Part shown: one piece after another, positions 1 to 11,900 of the stretch | How positions within the stretch are numbered: the first letter of the stretch is position 1 | How the letters are laid out: every line of letters begins with the position of its first letter | Source of the DNA: Delphinus delphis | Taxonomy: Eukaryota; Chordata; Mammalia; Artiodactyla; Delphinidae | Direction of reading: 5' to 3' | NCBI RefSeq assembly: GCF_949987515.2 | Contig: NC_082687.1 | Span: forward strand, 116,603,838-116,667,837 | DNA length: 64,000 nt | Made by a program: the position numbers and the translations under genes | Notes under the pieces: generated by a model | The model's input: the letters and a program-made list of their open reading frames with translations, nothing else | The model's database searches: none | Told to the model about the DNA's origin: nothing

Positions 1-1656
1 TTCACCCCCAGCAGGTAACACCACTTTGTTTATAGGTCTCAAAATTCAGGGAAATGGTTTTCAAACTGCATTCCAGAGAGCTGTACGGCTCAGAGAAGGT
101 GCCTCAAGGAGAGGCCAGCAGGGATTTGGCAGGGTCAGCTATAAAGACAGGGAGTCTTGGGGTTTTCACTCCTGTTCCCAACAGAGCAGCTCCATTCTGT
201 ATGTTTTACACATTGCGATTTCATATTTGGAAAAAATGGCTCAACTGTTTTAAGAATTTTTGACAACCATTGGCTTAAGGACAATGTCATAAAAGTTTTT
301 AGAAACGAAAACATAAATCCCTTGACACATTTTGTTAATGTGTTCTGCATATAATTTAGCACAGTGAGTCATCCCAGCAACCCAAGATCTTATTTATAAA
401 CCACTTGACAACTGTAGGTTTGTAGAAGTTAAACTTATCTGTTTCTACAAAGAGATACAGAGAGAGAGAGAGAGAACTGGTCCTGTTCCTGCAGAAGATT
501 GTGAAGTATGACGGGATTCTCTCTATTTTGAGCAGTGTGTCTTACAACAGAAACATGAGGTAACGGAGAAGTGAGGGAAGGTGGGTGGTTCATTTAAATG
601 TTTAATTGCAGCCAGTGAGGGTTTTGCTGTAACATATAAATTGTGAGTCCTTGTAGAGATATACTAAAGAGTGTCTGACCACGCTGAGAGTAAAAGGGAA
701 CTCTCTCAGGAATAGAATTGTGAAGAACGGCAGTGTGAGAACTAAACTGTGACGAACTGAAGGGGGAAAGGACCTGAGTTCAGAGCCAGGAATAGCCATC
801 TGAGGATAAAGGAGAGAGAATAATCTAGAATGTTAAAACTGATATAAGTTGGGTTCATACAGGATTACCTCAAGTCATGATAAATTTATTGTAAAGATAA
901 ACATACACATGAGGACCACAGGAATCTCATGGCAATCCCGGAGCAGAAAACGCCACAGAGACTGAAACTCAGAAGTGGAGACTCGGACAGAGTTCTAGAG
1001 AGTGAATGGATTTTCTTTTTACCTGGGGGGCAGAAGTTTATTGCTTCTCTGCTGCATAATATTCAGCTCCTGTCTGTCTCTGTTTTCTCTCCTTTTCTCT
1101 CTTTAGCGTATTTCCTTGTGGCCTTCCTGTCCCACCACTTTCTCTGAATGCTTTTTTCAACTTCTGCTTCAACTACCTAATCTCCTGGTCCATATTTCCA
1201 GTTTAAATTCACAAGAGTTTAATTTGCTCAGCTGATCCTTGTTTGGGCAGAGTTTTCACATGTCAGATCGCCTCACGGGTAAGGCTGTGGATTGGCCAGG
1301 TGCCCACTCCAGATCAGATGCTCTCAGTGAAGGCTGGGGGTTGATGTGGTACAGACTGTGGTCACCCTGTCTCTGGGATGATTGAGACCTCCTTCCTTCG
1401 CAGGGGCTGTAGATGAGGCACTTTCCCTCATGAGGATTAACAGCATGGCCAACTGGTCTAATACAGCAGTGGCGGGAAACAGAGAGAAATAGGGAAATAG
1501 ATTCAAAAAGGGGAGGGGAGGAGAAAAGGGAGCATATCCAGAGTGTTCCACGGGAGAGTACAGAGATGTGGCCTCCTAGGACCTACATCAAGGCCCAAGA
1601 AAGAATGCATTAGCTCTAAGGAAAACTTTAAAATACAGTCCTGAATTGCTAAGAAT
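1..1656. other. Anonymous intergenic DNA, no gene recognised
   Basis: Short frames of up to 75 codons occur on both strands, but none shows a recognisable domain, splice context or codon bias. A short GA run lies at 460-475. The stretch at 1255-1500 has somewhat higher GC and may be an old repeat, but I could not assign it to a family. Confidence 0.5.
460..475. repeat. (GA)n microsatellite
   Basis: An uninterrupted run of about eight GA units within otherwise mixed-composition DNA. Confidence 0.85.
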
Positions 1657-1880
1657 GTGGCATATAAAAGAGGCTCCAGGAGATCCCTAGCCCCTTCCAT
1701 CATGCGAGGCCACAGCCAGAGGGTGCTGGCTGAGAACCAGGAAGGGGACCCTGCCCAGAAGGCAACCATGCTAGTACCTTGATCCTAGACTTTCCAACCT
1801 CCAGAACTGTGACCAAAACATTTTTAGGAGCCACCCACTGTGTGGTAGCTTATAATAATAGCCCAAACAGACTAAGGCAG
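1657..1880 (+). mobile_element. MaLR-type LTR fragment (MST/MLT1-like), 3' part
   Basis: The segment has the ordered hallmarks of the 3' half of a mammalian MaLR LTR: 'cccttccatcatgcgaggccac', then 'aaccaggaa', 'ccttgatcctagactttcc', 'cctccagaactgtga', and the end 'cagactaaggcag'. The 5' half is missing or too diverged to see. It is non-autonomous and without coding capacity. The family call rests on recalled consensus features; the subfamily is uncertain. Confidence 0.7.
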
Positions 1881-1894
1881 TGACCACATAACAC

Positions 1895-2052
1895 ATGATC
1901 CATTTCACTCCTTTATGTACTGTCTCCAGCCTCCACCAGCTCCTTGAGGGGTGGAGAATTTTGCCTATTTGTTCATAGTTGTATTTCCAGTGTTCAGAAC
2001 AACGCTCTGCATATAGTATTCATTGAAAAACATTTGCTGAGTGAATGAATAT
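1895..2052 (+). mobile_element. LINE-2 3'-end fragment
   Basis: The order 'ctccttgaggggtggagaattttg', 'tgtatttccagtgttcagaaca' and 'cattgaaaaacatttgctgagtgaatgaat' matches the conserved L2 3' terminus (gene-tail-like text ending in a TGAA-rich repeat). It is highly diverged and contains no ORF. Confidence 0.65.
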
Positions 2053-4084
2053 TTGATATAGATTATTTTCTAGTTAATATATAATATAGAAAGTTAAAAA
2101 GAGGAAACAAATCTGCAAATAAAAAAGAAACTTTAAGATTCTGCTTCAGTAAGAGATCATCTTAATAAATGTGTGCTAGAGTTATGATCAATGGGTAGCA
2201 AATTCATAGAATGGTATCATTCTTCCTACTTATCTTTAGAGACAGAAAAATGTTGAACTTCTCCAAACCGAAACAAATTGTTCACTTTGGGGCATAACAC
2301 AACTTGGCAACAAACATCCTGCAAATTCTTTGGTTAAAAATAGTGCCAAGTAATTGAGCTAAAAAAAGTTTTTTAATTACAAAAAAAAAAAATGAGTTGC
2401 AGAGGGTTGGAAACAGTATTACGGTTTTTAAAATACATTTGGAAAGCTGACTCTTTCATATAAATTACATGGTAAGTGGAATGACTGTGCAAATGCTTAC
2501 ATAATTCTAAGACACTTTCCATATTATTCTTTAAGAAAAAAAATACCAATACTATTCAAGTACCAGAATATTATGCAAAATGAATACCTTTAATAAAAAG
2601 GCAAAAATATACTGTTTTGCAAGAATGCTTGTCTGGCTGGTCTAAAAACACTTCATGAGATAATAGGACAAAATGACCTAATCAACTCCCTCTAAAGCTA
2701 ACATTTATGTCCAAAACAGTATAATATGGTTTTGTTTATTTAGAAAAGTAAAATGTAGTGATACTTTCCAAATTTCTTTTCTAGCATCTTTAAAAAAAAA
2801 AAGAATAGAATATGAAAATAAACTTAAGTGCACACGAGTAGGATAAATAGTAAAACTGATACAGCTGCAGAAAGATGAAATGAGTTATGTAAATGGAGCA
2901 ATAAACTCTCCAATAAACTACTTCATACTACAAATATACAAATACACTACAAAAAGTATATTTGATAAATGAAAGGGTGTTACAAATACAGATGAAAGAG
3001 GTATAATATTAGAATTTTCACTTTTTTATAAAGACAAACATTTATTTCATGTTATTTGCAGTTTAAAAAATTTCCTTCAGATATATTTTGTAGCATTAAT
3101 AAATTGACATGTTTATGATAAATTCATTCTGGCAATCTTTATATTATATGCTTCAAATGCATTCTTCTTTTGCTTAAAGATTATAAAATTTCAACACAAC
3201 ACGTAATTATTGTTTTTCCTCTTTCTTAATCTGACTTGATTATGTGTAAACTTCCATTTCAGGAAAGAGTAACATCTTTTCTCTAGGCTCCTTTAGGTAT
3301 CAGGAATTAGAAGTATAATCCAATAAAATTCCAATGTGTGTGGAATACCTAATACCATACTAACCACTCCCATGAGATTATACATTTTACTTCAACACTT
3401 TTCGCCACTTGTGGTGGCTTTTTGTCCCCTTCCTTATAAGCATAAAAAATTTACAATTCCTCTAACATGAACTTATGCTGTTTTTTCTTTATAGCATAAG
3501 CATATCACTAAAAAACTCACTGTAAATAAAATTATATTAATATTAATAAATGTATAATTTTATTATAAAAATACAGGTTAAATACATACTATTTGAAAAC
3601 TCAAAATAATTTTTTTTAATCTTCTAAGTTTAGAAAACTAAGTTTCTCAGTTTGGTATGCAGGCTTTAAACATTCTTAATTAAAATTAATTTTTAATTAC
3701 ACAATTTAAAAGTGCTTTTCCTTACTTAAAAATTTCGATGAAAATTTTCTTTTGCCATCAAATATTCTTCTAAAGTATGAGACAACAATAAGCAGATTCT
3801 TATAGGATTTCTGAGAACTCACCCATTTTGTCTGGATTTGTGCTAATCCTTTAGCAGTCTGTTACTTTTAAAAATCATAACCCATACTATATTGTCTTGA
3901 AATATCACTTATTATTACTTTCCCTCTTACTAGTGTATAATTGCATGGCAAAAAATTTGTCTCTTAGCCATCCTTCTACTGCCATTGTCTAGAACATATA
4001 GGCAGGCAAGCTTATCACAATTCCTTAAACTAAACCGTAATATTGTTATATTATAGCGATGTCCCTTGATGTAACTATTTCTTC
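2053..4084. other. AT-rich intergenic DNA without recognisable features
   Basis: About 2 kb of AT-rich sequence with short A and T runs (2380-2392 and 2791-2802, for example) and no convincing ORF, SINE or LINE landmarks. An AT-rich near-palindromic patch lies at about 3528-3575 (attatattaatattaataaat), but no transposon ends are visible. Confidence 0.5.
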
Positions 4085-4395
4085 TTTTTTTGTTTATTAT
4101 TATGGAAAATTTCAAACAGAATAGAATAATGACCTCCATGTTCCCCTCACCCTGTTTCAAAATTATCAGTTCATGGCAATCATTTTTACCTATAACTTCA
4201 TCCACTACCTACACCAATTTTATTTTGAAACAAATCCCTGAATGATATTACTTCCTCTTAAAATGTTTTAGTATGAATTCTTAAAGCTAAGACCTCTTTT
4301 AAACATAACCACAGCACCATTATTACACCCAAAATAATTTAATATTTATTCTTTAATGTCATCCAATATCCAGTCAGTGAGAATAATTATTTCTT
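4085..4395 (+). mobile_element. Ancient interspersed repeat, probably LINE-derived
   Basis: The order 'ttattatggaaaatttcaaaca', 'aatgacctccatgttcccc', 'tgaaacaaatccctgaatgatat', 'taaacataaccacagcaccattatta' and 'catccaatatccagtcagtg' is a phrase set common to many mammalian loci. I believe it belongs to an old L1M 3' region. Family and orientation are from memory, and no coding potential remains. Confidence 0.5.
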
Positions 4396-4774
4396 CTATT
4401 TGTCGCAAACTGTATTTAGTAATACACATCAAATTACTAGTAGTATACCTAGAAGAGACTCCCAGGTCTAAGAAGTTTTGAAGTAAAATGTAAAGCATAA
4501 TATATTACTAAGGTAGAAAACCAGAGTATAGGGGAAATACATTTTATTTACTTTTTATATGAGACAGCACTGAGAAAATAGTATTTAAGTTTGAATTCCC
4601 ATGGTGTCTCTGCTTTCATTTGTTTAGAAAAACTAAAGCCTGCACAGGCTCGTACCTCTCCATTCTCTGATCAAAGAATAAATCTTTCCTTTGCTTCTGA
4701 ACCAAAAAAATAAATAAGTAAATAAAACCTTCACAAAATTATTAACCAAGAAAAGGCTTCGCTGTTGTGCTTAA
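4396..4774. other. Anonymous stretch with an LTR-tail-like motif
   Basis: No gene is seen. At 4636-4720 the order 'gcctgcacaggctcg', 'cctctccattctctgatca', 'aagaataaatctttcctttgc', then an A-rich tail of AAAT units, resembles a polyadenylation region of an LTR or processed transcript. There is not enough to assign it. Confidence 0.35.
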
Positions 4775-4955
4775 GTACTCCAGAGTCAGACGGCTCAGTG
4801 ATTACAGGATATTGGCCAGGTCACAACAATTTCCTCACCTGTTAAGGGATCAAATATCACCTCCCAACTAAGACTGTTGAGTTAATGCAAACAACACATC
4901 CAGAGGAGTTCCTGACACTTAATAAGTCCTCAATAAATGATCACAGTTATTGCTG
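4775..4955 (+). mobile_element. MIR SINE fragment
   Basis: Diverged but ordered MIR landmarks: 'ccagagtcagacggctcagtgattac', 'ggccaggtcacaacaatttcctcacctgttaagg', then 'gttcctgacacttaataagtcctcaataaatgatcac'. The last matches the MIR core-to-tail boundary. Confidence 0.65.
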
Positions 4956-5922
4956 TTGTTTTAAAGAGAAATGAGAAAAAGAATACAGACAGCAGAGGTG
5001 GTTGACCTTTCTTTACTTCATGAATGAAATTCTAAGACTTTCTAAGCACACTAAGGAGCAGAGTTGGAAAATTCTTGTTTGCAGAGGCTTTTAACAATAC
5101 ATAGAAATTTAAAAACTGATACTGATCGGTAATCCTTAGATAATTATGGAAGACCAAAACTACCTATAATTTCACATAATTCCCAAGATTACAAAAATCC
5201 ACTACTGTGTTTGGAACAATATAGAAGAGTCTTAAACTATCATCTGACTCATTTTATCGTTAAACACATCTGTTTATTTTTTTAATATCCTATTACAGAA
5301 AGGCTTTGGGTTTTATCTTGTGGTTAAGAGTGTTTCCTTAAAATCTACTTTTGTCCAATATAGAAACTACCTCAACACAAAATGGCTTTTTGAAGTCAAG
5401 CGGGGAAAAATCTAGTTCCCTTGTACTTCCAAGGAGAGAGAAGTGACATGAACCACTGGCACAGTATGCTTGGAGAGGCGACTAGCATAAAAGTGGATAT
5501 TAAGAAATAGTTTAAATTTTAACACAAACAAGGAGAGTTCAGTCTCACACATGAGTTCTTTGCCCAGGCCTCCACCAGGTGCTATGAAAAAGACAGGCAG
5601 GGAGGAGACTGCAAGAAACTCCTCAGTGACACATAGGTACAAAACCCAACCCAATCCCTAGACCCTTCTCCCACACAAAGCAAAAGCCTTAACCTACTGG
5701 GAGACAAGTTGTAAACCATCCCACTCCCAGGGTCTAGGCAAATACAAAATGCCTCCGGGGGTGGGGCAGAAAGAACAGCTGTTTGCCCCTGGAGGCAGGC
5801 AGGACATTTGCTCAGGCCTAGGATGGTGCACTGATAGAAAGCTGAAATCAGCTCACGTTAGGGCAGCAGAAGGAAACCATGTCCCATCCAAGACCATCCA
5901 CCCCCAGGCATGCGTGCACGTC

Positions 5923-5964
5923 TCACACACACACACACACACACAAACACACACAAATACACAC
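5923..5964. repeat. (CA)n microsatellite
   Basis: A CA run with a few interruptions (aaacac, aaatac), lying inside the HAL1 5' region. It also explains the Val/Cys-rich reverse frame seen here, which is not a gene. Confidence 0.9.
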
Positions 5965-7022
5965 ATAGATAGACAGAAGGATGAATTTGGCTCTCATGTG
6001 AAGGAGGGAAAGAAATGCTGAGAAATTGTAAAAGTGAGTCCCAAGTACACAGGGCCTGCTGAAGACTGAAGCTGGACCAGGATAGGCGAGAACTCTCCAT
6101 CCTAACCATGAACCTAACACTGAGTAACAAGCACCAGGAGTCTCTCATTGGAGGATGGAGAGAGAACCCCTCACCGTGCACACGTGTGCAGGGACTGCTC
6201 ATAGTGGGGAATGGACCAGAAACATGGAGAAACCTAGCCAGTACCCCAAACCCAACACTAAGCACAACGTAGCAGTGGTTCATGCCTGGAAAAATCTAAA
6301 GTCTGCTGAGCACTAAATTTGATTACAGCAAAAATAAAACCAAAACCCAGTTCAACTACTGACTAGATGGGTTCAGTCCCCAAAACTAATGACCAGAAAG
6401 GAGAGGAAGGATTGACCATTTCAGGAAGAAATGTTATTTATTATGAAACACACCCAAAAAAGCAGAAAAAAAACAATCAGGACAGAAAATGTTTAACAGA
6501 AAAGATTCAGAGATGACCAAGATGTTAGAACGAATAAAGTCTTTAAAATAACTATTCTTAATATATTAAAACCTGTAATCGTAAAGATGACAAAATTCCC
6601 ATAAAATAAATGGGAAAATTTAGCAGGAAAAATGGAAACAATAAGTCAAATGGAAATGTTAGAAATAAAAACATTTAAAAAAAGAAGAAATAAAAACATT
6701 GATATTACATATGAATTCTTTGGATGAGCTCCTCATCAGATTGGATAAAGCTAAGGAAAGAATCAGTAAAGTTAAAAGCAGGTCAATGGAATTTATCCAA
6801 ATATAAAGAAAAAAAAGAATACAAAAACAGAACAGAACGTCCAAGAGTTGTGGGACAACAATTGGTCTAATAAATTAACCATTAGGTTCTGGGAGGAGAA
6901 AATAGGGAGAATGGGACAGGAGGAATATTTGAAGAGATAATAGTTAAGAATTTTTAAAGATTAATGAAAGACAACAAACAAACCACGGATCTAAAAAGCT
7001 CAGAGAAACCCAAGCAGGAGAT

Positions 7023-7046
7023 ATAGATAGATAGATAGATAGATAT
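7023..7046. repeat. (GATA)n microsatellite
   Basis: About six uninterrupted ATAG units within the ORF1-like part of HAL1. Confidence 0.9.
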
Positions 7047-7497
7047 TTTAATAATTAGACACATCCTAGTCAAACTGCTTTTAAAAAAAAGATAAAAAGA
7101 AAATCATGAAGGCAATCAAATAATAAGAAACATTACCTACAAATAAACAAAGATGAAGTATTCAGCAGACTTCTTATCAGAAATAATGCAAAACCAGTCA
7201 ACAAGGAAGTACTGAAAGAAAAAACTGTCAAAACAGAAATCTTAACAAAAATATCTTACAAAAATAAAAGCACAATAAAGACTTTTCAGACAGACAAAAG
7301 TCAATAAAATGAGTAGGAGTAGTGTAGGAGACCTGTACTACAAGAAATGTTAAAGGAAATCCTTTAGGCAACAGATTTGATACCACATTAAAATTTTTAT
7401 TTACATAAAGAAATAAAGAGCTACAGAAATGGTAAAAATGATGGTAAATATTTAAAGCCATTTTTATCTGACGTTTAAGTCTCTTTTTAAAATAATT

Positions 7498-7939
7498 TAC
7501 AGTTGCCAAGGTATGGGAGCAACCTAAGTGTCCATCAACAGATGAATGGATAAAGAAGATGTGGTATATATATACAATAGAATATTACTCAGCCATAAAA
7601 AAGAATGAAATTTTGCCATTTGCGGCAACATGGATGGACTTGGCATTATGCGAAGTGGAATAAGTCAGACAGAGAAAGACAAATACCCTATACTATCACT
7701 TATATGTGGAACCTAAAAAGTACAACAAACTAGTGACTAAAACAAAAAAGAAGCAGACTCACAGATATAGAGAACAAACTAGTGGTTACCAGTGGGGTGG
7801 AGAGAGAAAAAAAGGTAGAGAAAATATAAGGGTAGAAGAAAAAAAGAGTTATTATGGGATTATATGAAATCACCCGTGTGAAACTTTTGAAAATTGTAAA
7901 GCATACAGAATTTAAAGAATCTTTCATTCAATAAAAAAA
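7498..7939 (+). mobile_element. Old L1 3' end inserted into HAL1
   Basis: A 5'-truncated LINE-1 tail. It begins in the ORF2 C-terminal code ('gggagcaacctaagtgtcc', 'gaatattactcagccataaaa', 'gaagtggaataagtcagacagag') and continues into a 3'UTR of older type ('actagtggttaccagtggggtgg'), ending in 'cattcaataaaaaaat'. It is flanked by the perfect 12-bp duplication tttaaaataatt at 7486-7497 and 7940-7951. The surrounding HAL1 resumes at the junction. No functional ORF remains. Confidence 0.85.
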
Positions 7940-8105
7940 TTTAAAATAATTGTCTAAAATTAAAATAGTAACAATATATTGTGAGATTTACATATATGTA
8001 GAAGTGAAATCAATGACAAAATGATTACAAATGAGGAACACAGTAAGGGGAATAGTTGTACAAATGAATATGCAATCATAAACTATAAGAAGCACCGTGA
8101 AGGAA

Positions 8106-8570
8106 ACATTCAGGGTTTTTTCAGAAGCTGTCATTTGTGCTTTTACAGAACATGCTAAGAATTTTGAACTGTATTTTAAGAGCATGGGAAATTAAGAAAT
8201 GATAAGCAAGGAGTATCATAATAAAATTTTTACTTTAAAGATGTCATTCTAGTTACTTCCCAAAGAGTTGCTTGTTAGGGCAAAATGGATTCAAGAACAA
8301 TTGGGAGACTATTTCACCAGTGTAAGAGCCACACAATGGAGTTTTTGGTCTACAGTGGATACAAGGGAGAGGGGGCAATGTAGAATGACTTGAGAAACCT
8401 TTACGAGCTAAAATCAATGGTCCTCAGTAATGGAGAGAGATGTATAAGTTGTCTTTTTCACTGTAGGTCATGACTCTTCTGGTGACACACAGGTAATTTC
8501 CTAGCAAAAGAAAGTTGAGAGTCTTCGGGAAAAATAAAATAAAATATAATAAATCCATATAAAAGATTCT
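8106..8570. other. Anonymous stretch, nothing recognised
   Basis: Mixed sequence that may include further decayed HAL1 tail. A short AAAAT-type run lies at 8530-8550. No gene or transposon end can be supported. Confidence 0.45.
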
Positions 8571-8650
8571 GAGGCCCTATAACTGAATCACTTTGCTATA
8601 CACTGGAAACATTGTAATCCAACTATACTTCAATTTAAAAATGTCAAAAA
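8571..8650 (+). mobile_element. L1 3'-UTR terminal stub
   Basis: The order 'ctataactgaatcactttgctatacactggaaac', 'attgtaatccaactatacttcaatttaaaaa' is the diverged counterpart of the terminus seen in the younger L1s of this window (gattcactttgttataaag ... caattatactccaataaag). It is an extreme 5' truncation of about 80 bp. Confidence 0.65.
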
Positions 8651-8757
8651 ACACAATTCAATATCTGCATAGTATATTTGTATGTCTATAGTACAGTAAC
8701 ATTTAACCAGATGTTTTGAATGCTTCCAATTATAAATAAATTTTAATGAAATTTTTT

Positions 8758-8975
8758 GTTTTGCTTTTTTGTTTTTTTTTTTTGCGGTACGCGGGCCTCT
8801 CACTGTTGTGGCCTCTCCCGTTGCGGAGCACAGGCTCCGGACGCGCAGGCTCAGCGGCCATGGATCACGGGCCCAGCCACTCCACGGCACGTGGGATCTT
8901 CCCGGACCAGGGCACGAACCCGTGTCCCCTGCATCGGCAGGCGGACTCTCAACCACTGCGCCACCAGGGAAGCCC
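8758..8975 (-). mobile_element. CHR-type tRNA-derived SINE, reverse orientation
   Basis: Read on the minus strand it starts with 'gggcttccctggtggcgcag' (containing the pol III A box tggcgcagtgg), carries the B-box-like 'ggttcgtgccc', and ends in an A-tail, seen as poly-T at 8770-8783 on the plus strand. It is flanked by the perfect 14-bp duplication taatgaaatttttt at 8744-8757 and 8976-8989. These SINEs are mobilised in trans by L1. The perfect duplication and clean tail suggest a fairly recent insertion. Frames of 69-108 codons through it are not genes. Confidence 0.95.
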
Positions 8976-8989
8976 TAATGAAATTTTTT

Positions 8990-10459
8990 AAAAAAGTTTC
9001 TGAGGCCTAAATATAGTATTTTAAGATACAGAATGCATTTTAACATAGTTTCTTCCAATGCAAATAGCAAATTAGTAGCATAGTGCGGATATTTTAAGTA
9101 TTGTGAGTCCTCGCCTTTTAGGCTGAGCCCTGATTTTGTGTGCTGAGCCAGACCACCATTTATGAAAACAGGCAAAAGCTATAGGATTTTAAGTACAGCT
9201 GTGTCAGGACCATTCAATAAAATCATTTTTTCACAGTATGCTTCTGTTAGCCTTTTAATGACAAGTTAGCACACCACAACATTGGTTTGCATAACCGCAA
9301 AATTTGTAACTTCTAAAATATGTAACTTGCTGAATGGTTATGGTTTTTTTATTCCAAAATGGCTTGTAGTTGCATGAAGAAGAATTTAATTATTCATCCT
9401 GCTTTACTTGGAGTTCATTTCTGCCAGATCTTTTAAAACAGAGAAACCAAAATTTCTGAGACACAGAAACTTCTTTGGCATTCACAACTTTATGGAATGT
9501 TTTTTCTTAAATTCTTTAACTTATACTCCTAATTCCACAAATTATAATTCTAAGTTATACAGAAATAATATACGAGCACCAATAGGTAATGGTGATTGAT
9601 GTTCCTTATGTCTAAATAAACTTCATCATAAATAAGAATACTAAGACAAGATAAGTGTAAGAAAAATTTCTTTGAATGTTTAATTCAAAGATTATCATAC
9701 TAATTTAATTTTCAAAAATTATGAAAATAATGAATTTTAACTATAGAGATATATTTAGAAAAATATCCACTCCTTCTGGTTCAATATGAAAGGAGAAAAA
9801 AACATACGTTATTTTCCCTTTCCCTACAGTCCTGTTGAAATGTCAGAAAAGTACATGAGAAATACAGCACATCTCCAAAAGCTCTGGATTAGGAGAGGAT
9901 TCTGCAGAGATCACAGTTCCTCTGTCCAGTAACTCCCCAGAAGAATGCTAAGTTTATTATTCACTAGGGTGGGAAGCAAAAGTGGACCATGGAGTGATTA
10001 TCAAGTTTATTTTAAAGGGCCACAAGAGCTGATTAGAGCATTTCCAGATGCCATGATTAGAACACTGTCCAGTTGTAGCCAGATCCTCACAGGAGTCACC
10101 ACTGAGCCTGGTTCTTTTATTTCTAGCTTGGAGATCCAGGATGTCATAAATCATGAAAAGAGAAATGGTAATTTTTATTCTCCTAGAAAATTGACCTCTT
10201 ATCTAGATTTTCAAACTTACTATATTGAATTACACCTAGCACTCACTGGTAATTTTTTAGAACACTTTTGTTATATGTACATATATTTACTTTGACAGTT
10301 CCAATGTCCTTAATTTATATTTCCCTCTCTTTGATTTTTTGGTAAGACTAGCCAAGTTGTTCTTAGAATATTCAAAGAATCAACCCTTGATATAACTTAT
10401 CACCAAGTCCTGCTGATTTAACCCACTAAGTATTTCTCAAGAACTTGCTCTTCTCTTCA
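8990..10459. other. AT-rich intergenic DNA
   Basis: The longest plus-strand frame (9945-10295, 116 codons) shows no recognisable domain, no good initiation or splice context and no repeat origin that I can name. I do not call it a gene. Nothing else is supported. Confidence 0.45.
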
Positions 10460-10995
10460 ACCTCATCATTATCACACTTGTCCAAGCCACCATCATCCTT
10501 TGCCTGGCAACTGTGAAAGCTGCCTAACATCACTACAGCATCACTCCCTGACCTTCCTCCAATCCATTCTCCACATTGCAGGCAGTGACCTTTACAATAA
10601 CACAAATTTTACTCCATCTCCACTCCTGCTTACAACGTTTCAAGGAGTGCCAATTGTGTACCCATAGGAAAAAGGCAAACTCTAACATAGCCTACAAAGT
10701 TCTGCCCGGTCAGCACCCCACTGGCCTCTGATCTCTGGTCTCGTCTCACCCCACGTGCCCCACTTGTTCTCCCCATTTCATCCACACTGGATTTCTTTCA
10801 GTCACGTGTATTCAACATGCTCCCTTATCTCAGCGGACTTTTGCAGTGTAGGTGGGATGATTCAGTCCTGTCTCTTTGCCTCACCAGAGGGTAAACTTTA
10901 TGAGGGGAGGCTCCCACTAACGTGGCTTCCAATTTATCCCTGGACTTAGTAGAGGACCTGGCACACAGTGGACATGCAATACATTTTTGTTAAAT
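10460..10995 (+). mobile_element. LINE-2 3'-end, longest L2 copy on the plus strand here
   Basis: The ordered L2 3' text is clear: 'acaaagttctgcccggtcagc', 'ccccacttgttctccccatttcatccacactgg', 'ctttgcctcaccagagg', 'taaactttatgaggggagg', 'gacctggcacacagtggacatgcaatacatttttgtt' and a TGAA-like end. It is a non-functional, ancient copy. Confidence 0.75.
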
Positions 10996-11099
10996 TAATG
11001 AACGATATTAACAAGTCTGTGACATTGTGTGGTGAGATGGCGTGGTTTGGATGGTGAAAGCTTTGAATGTGAAAGCGAACGTTTTTCAGTTCTTCAGTA

Positions 11100-11900
11100 T
11101 TTCTCTAAATAGATTCCTCTCCCTCTTTTTCCTCTGCTTTCTTTTTTCTGGTACTCCTAATAATTTTTTTTAATGTCTTGGGATTCATTCTCTAAATTTC
11201 TTATCTTTTCCCTACAATTTTAGATCTCTTTGTATTTTGGTTACCTTTGGGGAGATTTATTTGACCTTATCTTCCTACTAATAGATTTTTTAATTAGCCA
11301 TATATTTCTAATATGTATATATGCTCTGATTATCCCTGTGAGTTTTTAAAATTTTTATGAATCAGTATTATCTCCTTTGAAGTTTTCTTCTACTGCCTGT
11401 ATTTTCTCTTTTTTCTCTGAGTTTCATTTGCTATTGATCTGGTTTTGGTTTCAGTATTCTATGTTGGAGACTTCTCTCACATGTTTAATTATTATTTTTG
11501 ATTTATTCATGTTTAAGAGATAACAGCCGGCAGATTGGAAGTTTTACAGGCGTGGGTGCATTTTGTTTAGTGGAACCCAGCCAATTTATTGAGCCGTCCA
11601 CAGATGTCAGTAATCATGTGTCTTTTCTGAGGAGCGCTACAACTTCTCCAGGGAAGAATCTGTTGATTCTTTAATCTACTTTAATCTACCAGCAATGCTG
11701 TGCCAAAAGGCGCAAGTCCAGAAGGTACAAGAGAGCTGGGTGGCCTCACTATTCATTACGTGGGTTTTCACGTCATCTTCTCTTTTTGGTATGGCACTTC
11801 TTGCTGCTATTCCTGCTGTCCCTGGCCTGGAGTTTCTTGGTTCAGTTTCCCCAAACAAGAAACCTCCAGACGCATGCCAAAATCAGTGAGGGCTGGGTTT
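11100..11900. mobile_element. Probable ancient LINE-1-related fragment
   Basis: Landmarks such as 'tttgaagttttcttctactgcctg', 'tctatgttggagacttctctcacatg', 'ttgtttagtggaacccagccaatttattg' and 'gaggagcgctacaacttctccagggaag' recur in order at many mammalian loci. I associate them with the 5' region of old L1M-type elements read in reverse, but family and orientation are uncertain. The small ORFs at 11676-11939 fall inside it and are not credible genes. Confidence 0.4.

Larger units (their letters stand above)
5400..8105 (+). mobile_element. HAL1 (half-L1) element, nearly complete but decayed, interrupted
   Basis: HAL1 elements are ancient L1 relatives that keep an ORF1-like gene but no reverse transcriptase. 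The first part (about 5400-6300) resembles the HAL1 5' region: 'tttaaattttaacacaaacaagg', the 'ccaggcctccaccaggtgcta' segment, and 'gggcctgctgaagactgaagctggaccaggata'. From about 6420 the ORF1-like part follows: 'aacagaaaagattcagagatgacc', 'gaatcagtaaagttaaaagc', 'ctacaagaaatgttaaaggaaatcctttagg'. After a later L1 insertion (7498-7939) the HAL1 tail resumes with 'aataattgtctaaaattaaaatagtaacaatatattgtg'. Stops and indels are frequent and no intact ORF remains. Both ends are approximate. Confidence 0.65.

Noticed and set aside
5858..6283. 141-codon reverse frame with a Val/Cys-rich run
   Set aside because: It spans the CA microsatellite and the HAL1 5' region, so it is a composition effect.
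8630..9010. Several overlapping 66-108 codon frames
   Set aside because: They all read through the reverse CHR SINE at 8758-8975. The same Arg/Pro/Gly-rich frames recur at 31834-32530, 36369-36664 and 47011-47525, each time over a SINE.
9945..10295. 116-codon plus-strand frame
   Set aside because: No domain, no repeat origin and AT-rich C-terminal codons. Within chance expectation for a window of this size.
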